The notes under the pieces are model-generated. The model did not search any database. It saw only the letters and a program-made list of their open reading frames with translations, and was not told where the DNA came from. A stretch of DNA of 64,000 nucleotides from Polyangiaceae bacterium (GTDB taxonomy: Bacteria; Myxococcota_A; Polyangia; Polyangiales; Polyangiaceae). Positions 53,135 to 62,796 of the stretch are shown here, piece after piece (the first letter of the stretch is position 1; every line of letters begins with the position of its first letter). The stretch is taken from contig JAFGBI010000108.1 of NCBI GenBank assembly GCA_016933275.1, positions 1 through 64,000 on the forward strand, in the 5' to 3' direction. A program made the position numbers and the translations under genes.

Positions 53135-53539
53135 ATGTCAGGACTCCGTGAACGGATACCCCGAATAGCCCGGGAATGAATCACCTCGTTGGCTGGTTGC
53201 ACTCCACGACAGCAAGGAGGTGATTCGACCGGCCAGTTCCTCCTCGAGACCGAGCCCGAGGCGATCCGGCCCATGCACATGGCAGCTGGTGGCGTTTGGT
53301 TCCCGCATGACGCGGCGAACGCGGTTGACGCGCCTCCCGAGCCCATGTCCGCGCCGAGCGGTGCCGAACCTATCACACCCATCCCCAGCCCGGCACCGTA
53401 CGGCGAGCGACAACCGTCCCGGTCATGCCAGACCAAGCGCCAGCGACCCCCGTTCGGCTCGTTCGATCGGGGGTCGTGCTTTGTCGTCCCCTGCGCTCGC
53501 GGTTCGGCAACTGGTCACCGCGAGCCGGAGCTATCGCTC
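53135..53539. other. 405-bp convergent gap after eno with an SD-like hairpin
   Basis: No gene is supported; frames here are shadows. The only structured element is an inverted repeat at 53178-53226, described separately. The rest is compositionally ordinary. Confidence 0.45.
53178..53226 (+). terminator. Inverted repeat carrying an orphan full-length SD sequence
   Basis: gaatcacctc (53178-53187) and gaggtgattc (53217-53226) form a perfect 10-bp stem around a 29-nt loop. The right arm and two bases before it read aaggaggtgat, which is complementary over 11 nt to the usual end of 16S rRNA, yet no start codon is spaced to use it. Position 44 nt after the eno stop suits a terminator, but there is no T run. 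Confidence 0.35.
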
Positions 53540-56155
53540 CTACCACTCGATGCGAACGGCGTGTACCCGTCCCCGATCCGCACCAACCTGCTCCCCGAAG
53601 AGCAGGTCGTCTCCCGCGAAGGCGAGCGGTACGGCCTGCCCAGAAGGGCCGCCAATTGGCGTGAGCCGCCGTGGGGTAGGGCGGCTCCTTCGCGACCATG
53701 AGAAGCCGTCGATGGCCGCGACCGTGCCCGTGTCGATACCCACGGCGACCCGGCACACGGTATCTCCACAGCGAAGGGCGACCCCAGTCGGCGAACCTTC
53801 CGCGATTTCCACCCGAGTCGCGGGCCCGGCGAACCGACCACTCCCATCGAGCTCCGCGAGCGAGACGGCTCCGGTTCTGCCCGAGATCGAGTCGGAGGCC
53901 TCGAGCCAGGCGAGGACGAGGCCAGCTTCGGTGGCGGCGAGGGTGGGAGAAAAGGAGTGTGCCGGCGTAGCCGCGAGCCGTTGGGGCTCGCCGGCCGGAG
54001 TCACGTCGCGAGCACTCACCCGAGTGCCAAAGAGGTCGGCAACCCCAGGCGCCGCAGGGTCCCGCGCGTCCGCCCACACGACCATGACCTGTTCGCCTAG
54101 GGGTGCGAGCGCGATGCCCGACGCCGCTCCCGCCACGGTCGTCAGGGGCTGCTCGTTGCCGGCGCGTCGAAGCGTCCGGTCGAGTCTCATCACGTAGGGC
54201 TTGGCGTCCCCGTCACGTTCGTCGATCCAGCCCACCACCCAACCGTTGCCAACCCAGACCCCAGCCACATCACTCTTCTCTCCGGCCGTGGTCGTGAGCA
54301 TCTTCTGGGTCAGCTTCTGACCGCGCCCCCCTACCGTGGTTCCGAACACCTGCGGGCGCCCCTGATCGATCGCCGTCCAGACCAGCAGGGCTTCCTCACT
54401 GCCCTTGACCGGCGCCAGCGCTACACCGCCGAGCGAGCGGGCTCGGATGGAGATCGTGGTCGCGTTCGGCGGGTCTGCGTCGGTGCGCCCCACCTGGAGC
54501 AGCGCCCGCAACGGAGCGAAGCGCCCGTCCGGAGCGGGGGTCTTCGGCACCACCCACGGCGCCCCGGGGTCGAAGAAGGTCACCCAGGCGCCGAGCGACC
54601 CAGAAGCGAGGTCCGCCGTGGCCACGTCCGCGAGCGGAGCAGCGGTGGCGATGGTGCGCACGGCAAGAGCACGCGGCGGCACAACGGGCGGCAGCGTGGC
54701 CGCGGGGGGGAGCCAGCGGTCCGACCGAGCCTCCAGGTCCACCGCGTAGATCGGGGCCGGGGCGCCGGAGAGCGCAGCGAGCGTGAGGCACCCCTGCGCA
54801 GCGCAGGACAATCCCCAAGCCGCCTCGGCGGTTGGGTGTCCGGGCACATCCAATCGAAGCGGCTCGGCTGCGGTCACGCGAAGCCCGCGGTCGAAGGCCA
54901 CGAAGAGTGGCATCGCTGCCTCGTCGCAGGCCCCGAGCTCGGCTCGCACGGCTTCCGAAGCCGCCCGGGTTCGCGGGCAGGCCGGCGCGAGGGTCAGCGC
55001 CGCGAGACCGTGCAACGTCGGCACGATCTCGGGCAGCACCGTCTCTGACGCGATCGCGAGCTCCGCACGTTCATCCCCGAGCCGACCGCCGGCGTCGATG
55101 GGCGCAATGCGTACGACACGTCCTCGCTCGGGACGCTCGCCGAGCAGTTCCCACACCAAGTGGGCAGACCCTCCCCCCAGCGGAGGCAGGAGACGCACGA
55201 ACGCCTCCGGGCCCACGCCTGGCGTGGCACGCCCGGCCGCGCGCGAGAGATGGTTCGCTCCGTCAACGACCGCGAGATAGACAGCGGGATCCTCCCCTCG
55301 GGTATCCGACCAAGCGAGCGCGACAGCATCCCCGATCACGGCGAGGTCGAGGTCGGGCATGGCGGTCGGGGATGGGCTCACCGGGACCGGGCGTCCCTTC
55401 GGCGCCCCATCTCCGTCCGCGATCTGCAGAGCCACCGGACCCCGCCCTCCCCCCTTGTTCGCCTCCACGAAGCCGAGGGCAATACCCGCAGGGAGCGCGG
55501 CCGCCTGCCACGCGAGGGCGCGACGCACGAGCTCTCGGGCGGCGCTCCGCGGCACCCCGGCGGCGTCGAGCGCGCGGCTCTGGATCCGCGCGGCGCCGTC
55601 CACCGCCTCGGCCCACAGCAGCACGACCCCCTCGCCACTCGGCAGGGCATCCATCCAGAACAGGCGCGCCGCACCCTCGACGACGGTAACGGCGGCGCCC
55701 GCGATCCTTCCGGTCGCGGACACCCGCTGCAAGGCGATGTCCTCGCCACCGTCAGCGCGGCGACTCGCCAGGACCAGGTACCCCCCATCCGGGCCCGGTC
55801 TCACGGCGATGAGGCCGGCTTGATCCCTCGCGGGACCGAGCTGCCGTGCCGCACCGCTTGGCTCACCGGCACGATCGAGGGCCCGAGCGTAGAAACCACC
55901 GGCGCTCCCCGGTTCGACCCAGACGACGAGCCGCCCACCGGCGTTCGTGCCCAGAAACGGCCCGAGGGTCCCCTCTCGAAGCTCGGTGAGGGCGTGGGCG
56001 GTGAGGGCAGGACCAGACGCCTCCGCCGACTTGGCATTGCGGGCGGGGTCGATTCGCGACCGGTCCGGTGTCGGCGCCGGCGAGCGGGACAGCGCTGAGC
56101 ACCCGATCGCCAGGGCAGCCACACTCACCAGAAGCACGGATGAACCCGGGCGCAC
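53540..56155 (-). CDS. Large repetitive lipoprotein of unknown function
   Basis: 871 aa. The signal peptide ends in a lipobox (ALAIGCS). The mature part repeats a beta-propeller-like unit with the pattern hydrophobic-V-W-x-D-x-R and a partner strand, for example VALAWSDTRGEDPAVYLAVV, VVGWIDERDGDAKPYVMRL and MVVWADARDPAAPGVADLF. Ala/Gly/Leu-rich spacers lie between. Cysteine pairs occur near 400 and 455. Similar long repetitive lipoproteins are common in Myxococcota and have no assigned role. A surface or periplasmic binding scaffold is likely. Confidence 0.65.
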   Translation of the reverse strand: MRPGSSVLLVSVAALAIGCSALSRSPAPTPDRSRIDPARNAKSAEASGPALTAHALTELREGTLGPFLGTNAGGRLVVWVEPGSAGGFYARALDRAGEPSGAARQLGPARDQAGLIAVRPGPDGGYLVLASRRADGGEDIALQRVSATGRIAGAAVTVVEGAARLFWMDALPSGEGVVLLWAEAVDGAARIQSRALDAAGVPRSAARELVRRALAWQAAALPAGIALGFVEANKGGGRGPVALQIADGDGAPKGRPVPVSPSPTAMPDLDLAVIGDAVALAWSDTRGEDPAVYLAVVDGANHLSRAAGRATPGVGPEAFVRLLPPLGGGSAHLVWELLGERPERGRVVRIAPIDAGGRLGDERAELAIASETVLPEIVPTLHGLAALTLAPACPRTRAASEAVRAELGACDEAAMPLFVAFDRGLRVTAAEPLRLDVPGHPTAEAAWGLSCAAQGCLTLAALSGAPAPIYAVDLEARSDRWLPPAATLPPVVPPRALAVRTIATAAPLADVATADLASGSLGAWVTFFDPGAPWVVPKTPAPDGRFAPLRALLQVGRTDADPPNATTISIRARSLGGVALAPVKGSEEALLVWTAIDQGRPQVFGTTVGGRGQKLTQKMLTTTAGEKSDVAGVWVGNGWVVGWIDERDGDAKPYVMRLDRTLRRAGNEQPLTTVAGAASGIALAPLGEQVMVVWADARDPAAPGVADLFGTRVSARDVTPAGEPQRLAATPAHSFSPTLAATEAGLVLAWLEASDSISGRTGAVSLAELDGSGRFAGPATRVEIAEGSPTGVALRCGDTVCRVAVGIDTGTVAAIDGFSWSRRSRPTPRRLTPIGGPSGQAVPLAFAGDDLLFGEQVGADRGRVHAVRIEW

Positions 56156-56249
56156 GGCCCTTACCTAACCGCGCCCGGTCCGGTGGCGCAACCCTCGTAC
56201 CATCCCCGGCCGGTTGGACCTTGGCGTCGAGTCCCCGTACCATCGCGGG

Positions 56250-57917
56250 GTGACGCTCGCCCAGCGTTTGCTCCTCGCGATCGGGGTGTTGACGATCGCC
56301 ACCACGGTATCGTTGGCACTCGGGCTCCGCGAGGCCTGGCGCAGCACCGAGGAAGCTGCCTTCCAGGCAGCGTTCCAGGTCACCGCGGGTCGGCTGCGGG
56401 GTGAGCTCGGCCGACAGGCAGCGACGTTGCCGGCCTTGGTCGAACCACTCTGCCGGCACGACCCGACCATCGACGGCGCCCTGGTCGATCTTCGGGCCGG
56501 CGCGCTCGATCCCGGGCGGCGGCTCGCCCTCAGCCTGCGCGTCCCAGAACTGATGCGCGCGTTCTCCTTCGACGAGCTCTGGCTCGTGACCGGACGCGGC
56601 GAGGTTCTGGGGGCGGGCCACGATGAGGCGCTGACTGGAAAACGTGACCCAGAACTCGGCCGCCGAATCGCAACGTCAGCGCCGACGCGCGCCCACCTCC
56701 GGCGGGACGGGAACGCCCCAGCGCTCGAGACTCACTGCCGAACCGAGCGTGGCACCGAAGCCGTCGGACTCATCGCCGCCCGCCGCCTGGACTCGCTCCT
56801 CGCCGACCTCCAACCGGCAGGAGTAACGCTCTCCCTCGGGCAGCCTCGCCCCAACCAGAACGAGCTGGTCGAAAGCCTCGCAGTGCCCGAACTCGGCGGA
56901 CTCATCGTGTACGCAACCCAATCTCGGGTCCCGCTCCATCGGGCGCTGCAGCGGCTCGACGCGACAATCCTGGCCATGGGCAGCGTGACCTTCGGGGCCG
57001 CGCTGATGCTGGCGTTCCTGCTCGCCCGGGGATTGGCTCGGCCCATCGTCAAGCTGTCCGAGCAGGCACGCGAGGTGGTGCATGGCGAACCGCGACCGGT
57101 GCAGGGGCGGGGGGGGCGAGAGCTCCGCGAGCTTGCCTCCTCGTTCAACCAAGCGATCGCCGACCTGGTGGCCCTGCGCAAACGCCTGGCCGCCACCGAG
57201 CGCATCGCAGCGCGACGCGAGATCGCCCGCCGCGTCGCGCACGAGATAAAAAACCCCCTCGCTCCGATCCGCACGGCCGTGGAGACACTGCGCCGGCTTC
57301 GTGCGCGTGACGACCCGGCCTTTGACGAGTACTTCGACGAGGCCACCCGGACCGTGCTCGACGAAGTAACGAGGATCAGCAACATCGTCAGCGAGTTTAC
57401 CCGTTTCGCTCGGCTGCCACCCCCGAATCCGGCGCCCATCGATCTTGCGGCGACGGTGCGCCAGGTGGTGGGGCTGCACACCACCGAGGGCGTGCCGATC
57501 ACACTCACCACCGAGACCGTGCCAGTTGTCACCGCCGACCGCGATCAGGTGGTACAGGTCACCACGAACCTCGTCCAGAACGCGCTCGAAGCGTGCCGGA
57601 GCCAACCCAACGCCAGGGTGGAGGTCGAGCTCCGACCATTCGATGCGGAGCGGGTCGCCCTGCGGGTGCGAGACAACGGACCGGGCGTGGCCCCCGAAAT
57701 GCTCGACCGCCTCTTCGAGCCCTACGCGACCACGAAGACCACGGGGACCGGCCTTGGCCTCGCCATCGTCCAGCGGATCGTGGTCGAGCACGGTGGCGAA
57801 ATCTCGTACCGGGGGCGACCGGCGGGTGGGGCCGAGTTCGAGGTCATGCTTCCGATCGCCGGCCCGACGCTACTACCCGAGGCGCCCAACCCATCCAGCG
57901 CCGAACCCCGCGGATGA
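56250..57917 (+). CDS. NtrY-like membrane sensor histidine kinase
   Basis: 555 aa from GTG 56250; a TTG at 56214 is the alternative. Two transmembrane helices (about 6-28 and 245-268) bracket a periplasmic sensor of about 210 residues. Then a HAMP linker (ARGLARPIVKLSEQAREV), the HisKA box RRVAHEIKNPLAPI with the phosphoacceptor His, and a HATPase domain (N box VTTNLVQNALEAC, G1 DNGPGVAPEM, G2 GTGLGLAIVQRI). It phosphorylates a response regulator on receiving an outside signal. No regulator gene is adjacent, so it is an orphan. The NtrC/NtrX-type partner expected for this subfamily is not seen. Confidence 0.88.
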   Translation: MTLAQRLLLAIGVLTIATTVSLALGLREAWRSTEEAAFQAAFQVTAGRLRGELGRQAATLPALVEPLCRHDPTIDGALVDLRAGALDPGRRLALSLRVPELMRAFSFDELWLVTGRGEVLGAGHDEALTGKRDPELGRRIATSAPTRAHLRRDGNAPALETHCRTERGTEAVGLIAARRLDSLLADLQPAGVTLSLGQPRPNQNELVESLAVPELGGLIVYATQSRVPLHRALQRLDATILAMGSVTFGAALMLAFLLARGLARPIVKLSEQAREVVHGEPRPVQGRGGRELRELASSFNQAIADLVALRKRLAATERIAARREIARRVAHEIKNPLAPIRTAVETLRRLRARDDPAFDEYFDEATRTVLDEVTRISNIVSEFTRFARLPPPNPAPIDLAATVRQVVGLHTTEGVPITLTTETVPVVTADRDQVVQVTTNLVQNALEACRSQPNARVEVELRPFDAERVALRVRDNGPGVAPEMLDRLFEPYATTKTTGTGLGLAIVQRIVVEHGGEISYRGRPAGGAEFEVMLPIAGPTLLPEAPNPSSAEPRG

Positions 57918-58310
57918 TCCACAGGGACGGGCCGCGCTGCGGCCCCTCCCCGCTCGCTCCCGAGTGGGCACACCAGCCCGGGTCCTTCCCGCCGAGTTCT
58001 GGCAGCCGGACCCCAGGGTCGGCCACCGGGCTACGGGGCCGGATACTTGGAGGACGGGGGCAGCCGACCCGATCCGGGAACCCCGCAATCCCCGAACGGA
58101 ACGGGGTGGGGATCGAACGGGCGCTCGCAGCGCGGTCGGATCGCGGAAGCTTCGGCCAAGCGGTTCGACCTCGACGAGGGGTGGGCAGTGCGCGGTGGGC
58201 GAGCGGCGTCTCCTGGCGAGATCGCGCGATGCGCCTTGTTACCGAAGCCCTCCCCCCATAGTCTTTCCGAGGGATTCCGGCGGGCTGACGCCGAGGCGCG
58301 AAAGGTCACC
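57918..58310. other. 393-bp region before the chemoreceptor gene
   Basis: No gene is supported; frames here are out-of-phase shadows and an in-frame upstream extension of the chemoreceptor with no domain character. The promoter of the chemoreceptor gene should be here but is not identifiable by eye. Confidence 0.4.
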
Positions 58311-59987
58311 ATGAACTCACTCGGTCAACGGCAGTACCTCGGGTTGGGGCTCGTCGCAGTGGGCGCATTGCTGGTCTATCTCTTGGCCGCGGGGAACCAG
58401 GATTCGCTACTGACGGCACTGACGGCGCTGGTTGCGGGGATCGCTGGCTTCTTCGTCGCCCTGCCGAGCAACACCATTCAGGATGAGGACCTGAGAACCG
58501 TGCGGAATGCGGTTCGCCGGACGTCGGATGGCAAGCGCGCGGAGCCCCCGACCAACGCCCGCCCCGCGCTGCGAGCCGTGTTCGAAGAGCTGGAGAACCT
58601 CCGCGATTCGCTGGCGGAGACGCGCGACCACATGACCAACCAGACGTCGGAGCTCGCTCGACTCCAGAAGACCGCGGCGCACGAGCGCGAAGACCGTGAG
58701 AGCCGCCTGACGACCGCCAGCCAGGAGCTGGCGGAAGTGATCCGGCAGCTCACTGAAGGCGTTGCCTCGCAGATGAACGCCAGCGACGAGGCGGCTCGCT
58801 ACGTGGAGGAGATGACGAATAGCCTCCGCGACGTTGCCCAAAACACCGAGGTATTGGCGGAGAGCGCCGAGGAGTCGAGCTCGTCGATCCTGGAGATGAC
58901 GGCGACCACCGAGGAGGTGGCGGACAACATCGGGGAGCTCGGCGCGAGTGTCCGCGAGACGGTGGCGTCGATCGAAGAAATGGCCTTCTCGATCAAGGAG
59001 GTAGCCAAAAACGTCGACGCGCTGTCGCTCACCGCCGAGGAGACGAGCTCCAGCATGAACGAGATGGACGTCTCCATCGACCAGGTCCAATCGAACGCCA
59101 ACGAGACCGCTCGCCTCAGCGAGGAGGTAGCCCAGGACGCGGAGCGTGGTGCCGAGTCGATCCTCAAGACGATCGGCGAGATCTACCGGATCAAAGAGAC
59201 CACGCAGGAAGCGGTCGCGGTGATCAGCAACCTCGGCTCTCGCATCGACGCCATCGGGCAGATCCTGAACGTCATCGACGAGGTCGCCGAGCAGACCAAC
59301 CTCCTCGCCCTCAACGCCGCGATCATCGCCGCGCAGGCCGGTGAACATGGCAAGGGGTTCGCGGTCGTTGCCGACGAGATCAAGGACCTCGCGGAGCGCG
59401 CCGGAGTGAGCACGAAGGAGATCGCCGAGCTCATCAAGACCATCCAGGCCGAGAGCCGCAACGCGATCGTAGCGGTCGAGCGGGGCGCGCAGAACGTGGA
59501 CCGTGGCGTCGAGGTGTCGAACGAGGCGGAACGAGCCCTGAAGAAGATCCTCGAGAGCTCACAGAAGAGCACCAACATGGTGCGAGCAATCGCGCGCGCA
59601 ACGGTCGAGCAGGCCAAGGGAAGCCGTCAGGTAACGGACGCAATCGGACGCATCGCAGAAACCGTGCAGCAGATCGCCGCCGCGACCGCGCAGCAGGCGC
59701 GCGGCTCGGAACTCATCATGAAGAGTGGCGAGAAGATGCGGGCTATCTCGCAACAGGTGGAGCGGTCGAGCGCCGAGCAGGCGCGCGGCGGCAAGCAGAT
59801 CACCGGCGCGATCGAGTCTATCAATGGGATGGTGAGCCAGCTCAACGCCTCCCACCGTTCGCACGCGCGCGGCACCGAGCAAGCGAGTTCCTCCGCGAAG
59901 CGTCTCGAAGAGGGCGCCCGCCGACTCGACCGCCTCCTGCGCGACCTCGTCACGGCCTCCGAGCGACTGCGCAAGGCCTCGGTCTGA
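58311..59987 (+). CDS. Methyl-accepting chemotaxis protein without sensor domain
   Basis: 558 aa from ATG 58311 after aaagg. Two close N-terminal hydrophobic helices form a membrane hairpin ([16 protein letters not shown] and [17 protein letters not shown]) with no periplasmic ligand domain. The rest is long coiled coil. The signalling tip reads [38 protein letters not shown]; it has IIAAQ where classical receptors have IEAAR. The four-helix bundle has many Glu/Gln-Glu-x-x-Ala candidate methylation sites. It would send signals to a CheA kinase; no che genes are nearby. Confidence 0.9.
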   Translation: MNSLGQRQYLGLGLVAVGALLVYLLAAGNQDSLLTALTALVAGIAGFFVALPSNTIQDEDLRTVRNAVRRTSDGKRAEPPTNARPALRAVFEELENLRDSLAETRDHMTNQTSELARLQKTAAHEREDRESRLTTASQELAEVIRQLTEGVASQMNASDEAARYVEEMTNSLRDVAQNTEVLAESAEESSSSILEMTATTEEVADNIGELGASVRETVASIEEMAFSIKEVAKNVDALSLTAEETSSSMNEMDVSIDQVQSNANETARLSEEVAQDAERGAESILKTIGEIYRIKETTQEAVAVISNLGSRIDAIGQILNVIDEVAEQTNLLALNAAIIAAQAGEHGKGFAVVADEIKDLAERAGVSTKEIAELIKTIQAESRNAIVAVERGAQNVDRGVEVSNEAERALKKILESSQKSTNMVRAIARATVEQAKGSRQVTDAIGRIAETVQQIAAATAQQARGSELIMKSGEKMRAISQQVERSSAEQARGGKQITGAIESINGMVSQLNASHRSHARGTEQASSSAKRLEEGARRLDRLLRDLVTASERLRKASV

Positions 59988-60002
59988 GTCCGCATCCGCC
60001 GG

Positions 60003-61601
60003 TCACCGCGCCTCGCCGAGGCCGCAGCGCGCGCTCCCGGGCGTGGTGACCACCACATCGTAGTCGCCGACATCGAGATCGAGACGTGCGGTCACCGCGC
60101 CAGCAAACGCGCCGTCGTGACCGGTCGGCAGCGAGCCGAGGGGGACGGGCTCCATTCCCTCTCGGTGGAGCATCACGTCGACCCGCGCGCCAGCACATGG
60201 CCGGCCCGCCTGCTCCACCCTTCCCCTGAGGCGGAGGGGCTCGCCGCGGCGGATGGTTTGGTCGAGGATCTCCAGGGTCATCGTCGAAGCATCGAACGGC
60301 AGGGTGGCGCGCGAAGCAGAGCTTCCGGGGCTGGGGTCGTGCACCAGCGAATGACCCAACGCCAGCCGAGCGGCGTCCACCCCCGGCCCTGGGCCCTTCA
60401 GCCCCAGATCCTCCCGAGCCCGCCGTGCGAGCTCGAACCCGCTCTCCGCACCGTTCGGCCACGGCTGGGGATCGGCCGGCGGCACGTGCTGAAACCCAGT
60501 CGTCCGAGGGTCGAGATCGAGGTGGCCCGCGGCGCCCCCCAGGTCGACGCGGTGCCAAGTTCGTCCGTCGGAGACCTCGACCCAGGCGTGCGCCTCGTTG
60601 CGCACGAAGCGCACCGGGATGCCGAGGTGAAGGGCAGTGATCACGAAGGCGTAGGCGCGATGACGACACACGCCCTTCCTCGACGTCGCGAGCTCCTCGT
60701 AGAGGCCCACCGGGTCGGTCGCCTCGGGCATATCCGTGGACGGGGCGAAGCCGCGAAAATAGCCGACTAGTGCCGCAACCGCCTCACGCAAGCGCAGCGT
60801 TCGACTCACGCCGATCCGTTGCAGCGTGCGGCTCGCGGCCTCGGCGGCCGCAGCGGGCAATGGCGGGGGGGAGGGGAGCACGTCGAACGCAATGTCGGGG
60901 AATGGACTGCCGAAAACCGCGCGCGAGATGGCAAGTTGAAGCGTCAGGCGAATGCGACGCCCCTCCGAAGCGCGTACGAACCAATTGTCCGCACCGTCAT
61001 GGAGGAGCACCAGCTTCGTCTCGGGAAAGGTTTGGAGGGCCAACGCGCGCGTCCCCGGGCCGACGCTGGGAATGCGCACCGCCTTCCCCTCGACGAGATC
61101 GATGACGAGGTCAGCATAGAACTGGTCGTCCCCTGGCTGCGGCGACCCGCCGACTTCGAGGGGGCGCAGCTTCGGATCGGCAACCGACAGCGCAAGCTGG
61201 CGATCGACGGCGTCGTAGGCGAAGGCACGCTTGAACGGGGTTACCGACGGGTTGAAGGGGTCGTCGTACTCGACGTTGCTCGGGCGGGAGGTGTTGCGAT
61301 CGATGCGATACTCGGCGCTGGTGCCGTGAGCCTCCGAGCGGCCCCCGTAGACGTGGTCGGGCGCGAGCGGGCTCCGGCTCGGATCGGGAGCCGGGATCAC
61401 CCCGCTCGGCGTGTCGATGGCAGCAGGCAGACGCCCATCGGCGGTCGTCGCCCCGAAACTGAGGTCCTCGGCGTCGTCGCGAGGAAAGTACTCGTGAAGC
61501 ACCGGGGCATCAGCAACCGCAGGTCCCGTGAGGAGCGCAGCCGCGACCAAGACCGAGAACGGACGAAAGAACCGCGGCCGAAGGGTCGGCGCCCTCTTCA
61601 T
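60003..61601 (-). CDS. Secreted transglutaminase-like cysteine protein
   Basis: 532 aa from ATG 61601, giving a signal peptide (FSVLVAAALLTGPAVADA). A start at 61634 adds eleven residues. The central part has the transglutaminase/protease core: Cys in RKGVCRHRAYAFVITALHLG, His in NEAHAWVEV, Asp in HRVDLGG, the Cys-His-Asp triad order. A C-terminal beta-sandwich (EPLRLRGRVEQAGRPCAGARVDV) follows, like proteins with transglutaminase-like and big-bacterial-Ig-type domains. It acts in the envelope or outside; a peptidase or cross-linking role is open. Divergent from the pyrophosphorylase gene. Confidence 0.82.
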   Translation of the reverse strand: MKRAPTLRPRFFRPFSVLVAAALLTGPAVADAPVLHEYFPRDDAEDLSFGATTADGRLPAAIDTPSGVIPAPDPSRSPLAPDHVYGGRSEAHGTSAEYRIDRNTSRPSNVEYDDPFNPSVTPFKRAFAYDAVDRQLALSVADPKLRPLEVGGSPQPGDDQFYADLVIDLVEGKAVRIPSVGPGTRALALQTFPETKLVLLHDGADNWFVRASEGRRIRLTLQLAISRAVFGSPFPDIAFDVLPSPPPLPAAAAEAASRTLQRIGVSRTLRLREAVAALVGYFRGFAPSTDMPEATDPVGLYEELATSRKGVCRHRAYAFVITALHLGIPVRFVRNEAHAWVEVSDGRTWHRVDLGGAAGHLDLDPRTTGFQHVPPADPQPWPNGAESGFELARRAREDLGLKGPGPGVDAARLALGHSLVHDPSPGSSASRATLPFDASTMTLEILDQTIRRGEPLRLRGRVEQAGRPCAGARVDVMLHREGMEPVPLGSLPTGHDGAFAGAVTARLDLDVGDYDVVVTTPGSARCGLGEAR

Positions 61602-61671
61602 CGGGGTGGAGGCTACCACGCCCCGGCGACTCATGGTCCTTCCGGGGACAATCCGCTAAGGTTTGGGCCCG

Positions 61672-62796
61672 ATGGACCTCCAAGATCAACTGGACCGGTT
61701 GCCCGAGGACGTCGCTGACGAGCTGTCGCGCTACCACTTCGACCGCCCACGTTTCGAGCGCCTTGCCGCAAGACTTCGCGCAAGCGAGCCGACCGACAAC
61801 CGCGTCCGCGGGGCGGTCACCGCGCCGACGGCGGGTGACGTGCGTTTCTTGCCGGAGGCGGGTTCTCCTGACTACGCGCGTTGCGAGGCCCGTGGGCTCG
61901 AGGCACTGGCTCGGGGCGAGGTAGCCCTCATCGTCCTCGCTGGCGGGATGGCGACGCGGATGGGCGGTGTGGTCAAGGGTCTGGTCGAGGCCCTCCCCGG
62001 CCGCACTTTCCTCGACCAACGCCTCGCTGAGGTGGACGCGATGACCCGACGGACGGGTCGTCCCCTGCCGCTGTGGTTGATGACCAGCTCCGCAACCGAT
62101 GCGGACCTGCGGAGGACGCTCGGGGCGCGACTCGACGGGGAGCGCGTGGCGACCTTCCCACAGCAGCTCTCTCTCCGTTTGCGGCCGGACGGGAAGCTCT
62201 TCCTCGACGCCCGCGGCCGGCCGAGCCTCCACGCACCGGGCCATGGGGACCTCGTGGACGCGCTGCGGGAGAGCGGACTTCTGAGGAGGTTCGTCGCGCA
62301 AGGCGGCAGGGTGGTCATGGTCACCAACATCGACAACCTGGGGGCGACGGTCGATGCGGCCATCGTCGGGTTCCACCTCGAGCACGGATCTCCCGTCACT
62401 TGCGAGGTCGTGGACAAGGTCGGCTCGGATCGTGGCGGAATCCCCGTCCGCGTCGACGGTCGGCGAGTGATCCTCGAGGAGTTTCGGCTCCCGGCGGGCT
62501 TCGATCCGGCCGAGGTGCGGGTCTTCAATACCAACACGTTCCTGTTCGACGCTCGAGCCCTCGCTGCACTCGACCTGGAGTGGACCTTCTTCTTCGTGAC
62601 CAAGGACGTGGAAGGCATTCCCGCGGTGCAGTTCGAGCGCCTGATCGGCGAGGTCACGAGCCAGCTCGACACCGTGTTTCTTCACGTTCCCCGGCATGGA
62701 GTGGAATCCCGTTTCCTCCCGGCGAAGGACCCCAATGAGCTCGCGGCGCGACAGTCCGAGATCGCCGCCGTCGCGCACGCACGAGGTATCCTATGA
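61672..62796 (+). CDS. UTP-sugar-1-phosphate uridylyltransferase (UDPGP family)
   Basis: 374 aa from ATG 61672. The nucleotide-binding loop is LAGGMATRMGG (89-99), a variant of LxGGxGTRxG with Ala for Gly, followed by K102 where the family has its catalytic Lys. GHGDLVDAL and NIDNLGATVD are the sugar and metal sites. Eukaryote-type UDP-glucose or UDP-GlcNAc pyrophosphorylases share this pattern. It makes UDP-sugar from UTP and sugar-1-phosphate, and could feed ugd. The Gly-to-Ala change and lack of a clear hexosamine motif leave substrate open. The stop overlaps the next gene (ATGA). Confidence 0.85.
   Translation: MDLQDQLDRLPEDVADELSRYHFDRPRFERLAARLRASEPTDNRVRGAVTAPTAGDVRFLPEAGSPDYARCEARGLEALARGEVALIVLAGGMATRMGGVVKGLVEALPGRTFLDQRLAEVDAMTRRTGRPLPLWLMTSSATDADLRRTLGARLDGERVATFPQQLSLRLRPDGKLFLDARGRPSLHAPGHGDLVDALRESGLLRRFVAQGGRVVMVTNIDNLGATVDAAIVGFHLEHGSPVTCEVVDKVGSDRGGIPVRVDGRRVILEEFRLPAGFDPAEVRVFNTNTFLFDARALAALDLEWTFFFVTKDVEGIPAVQFERLIGEVTSQLDTVFLHVPRHGVESRFLPAKDPNELAARQSEIAAVAHARGIL

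Noticed and set aside
53540-56155. Possible Kelch or YVTN propeller enzyme
   Set aside because: The repeat pattern is too loose to assign a named propeller family.
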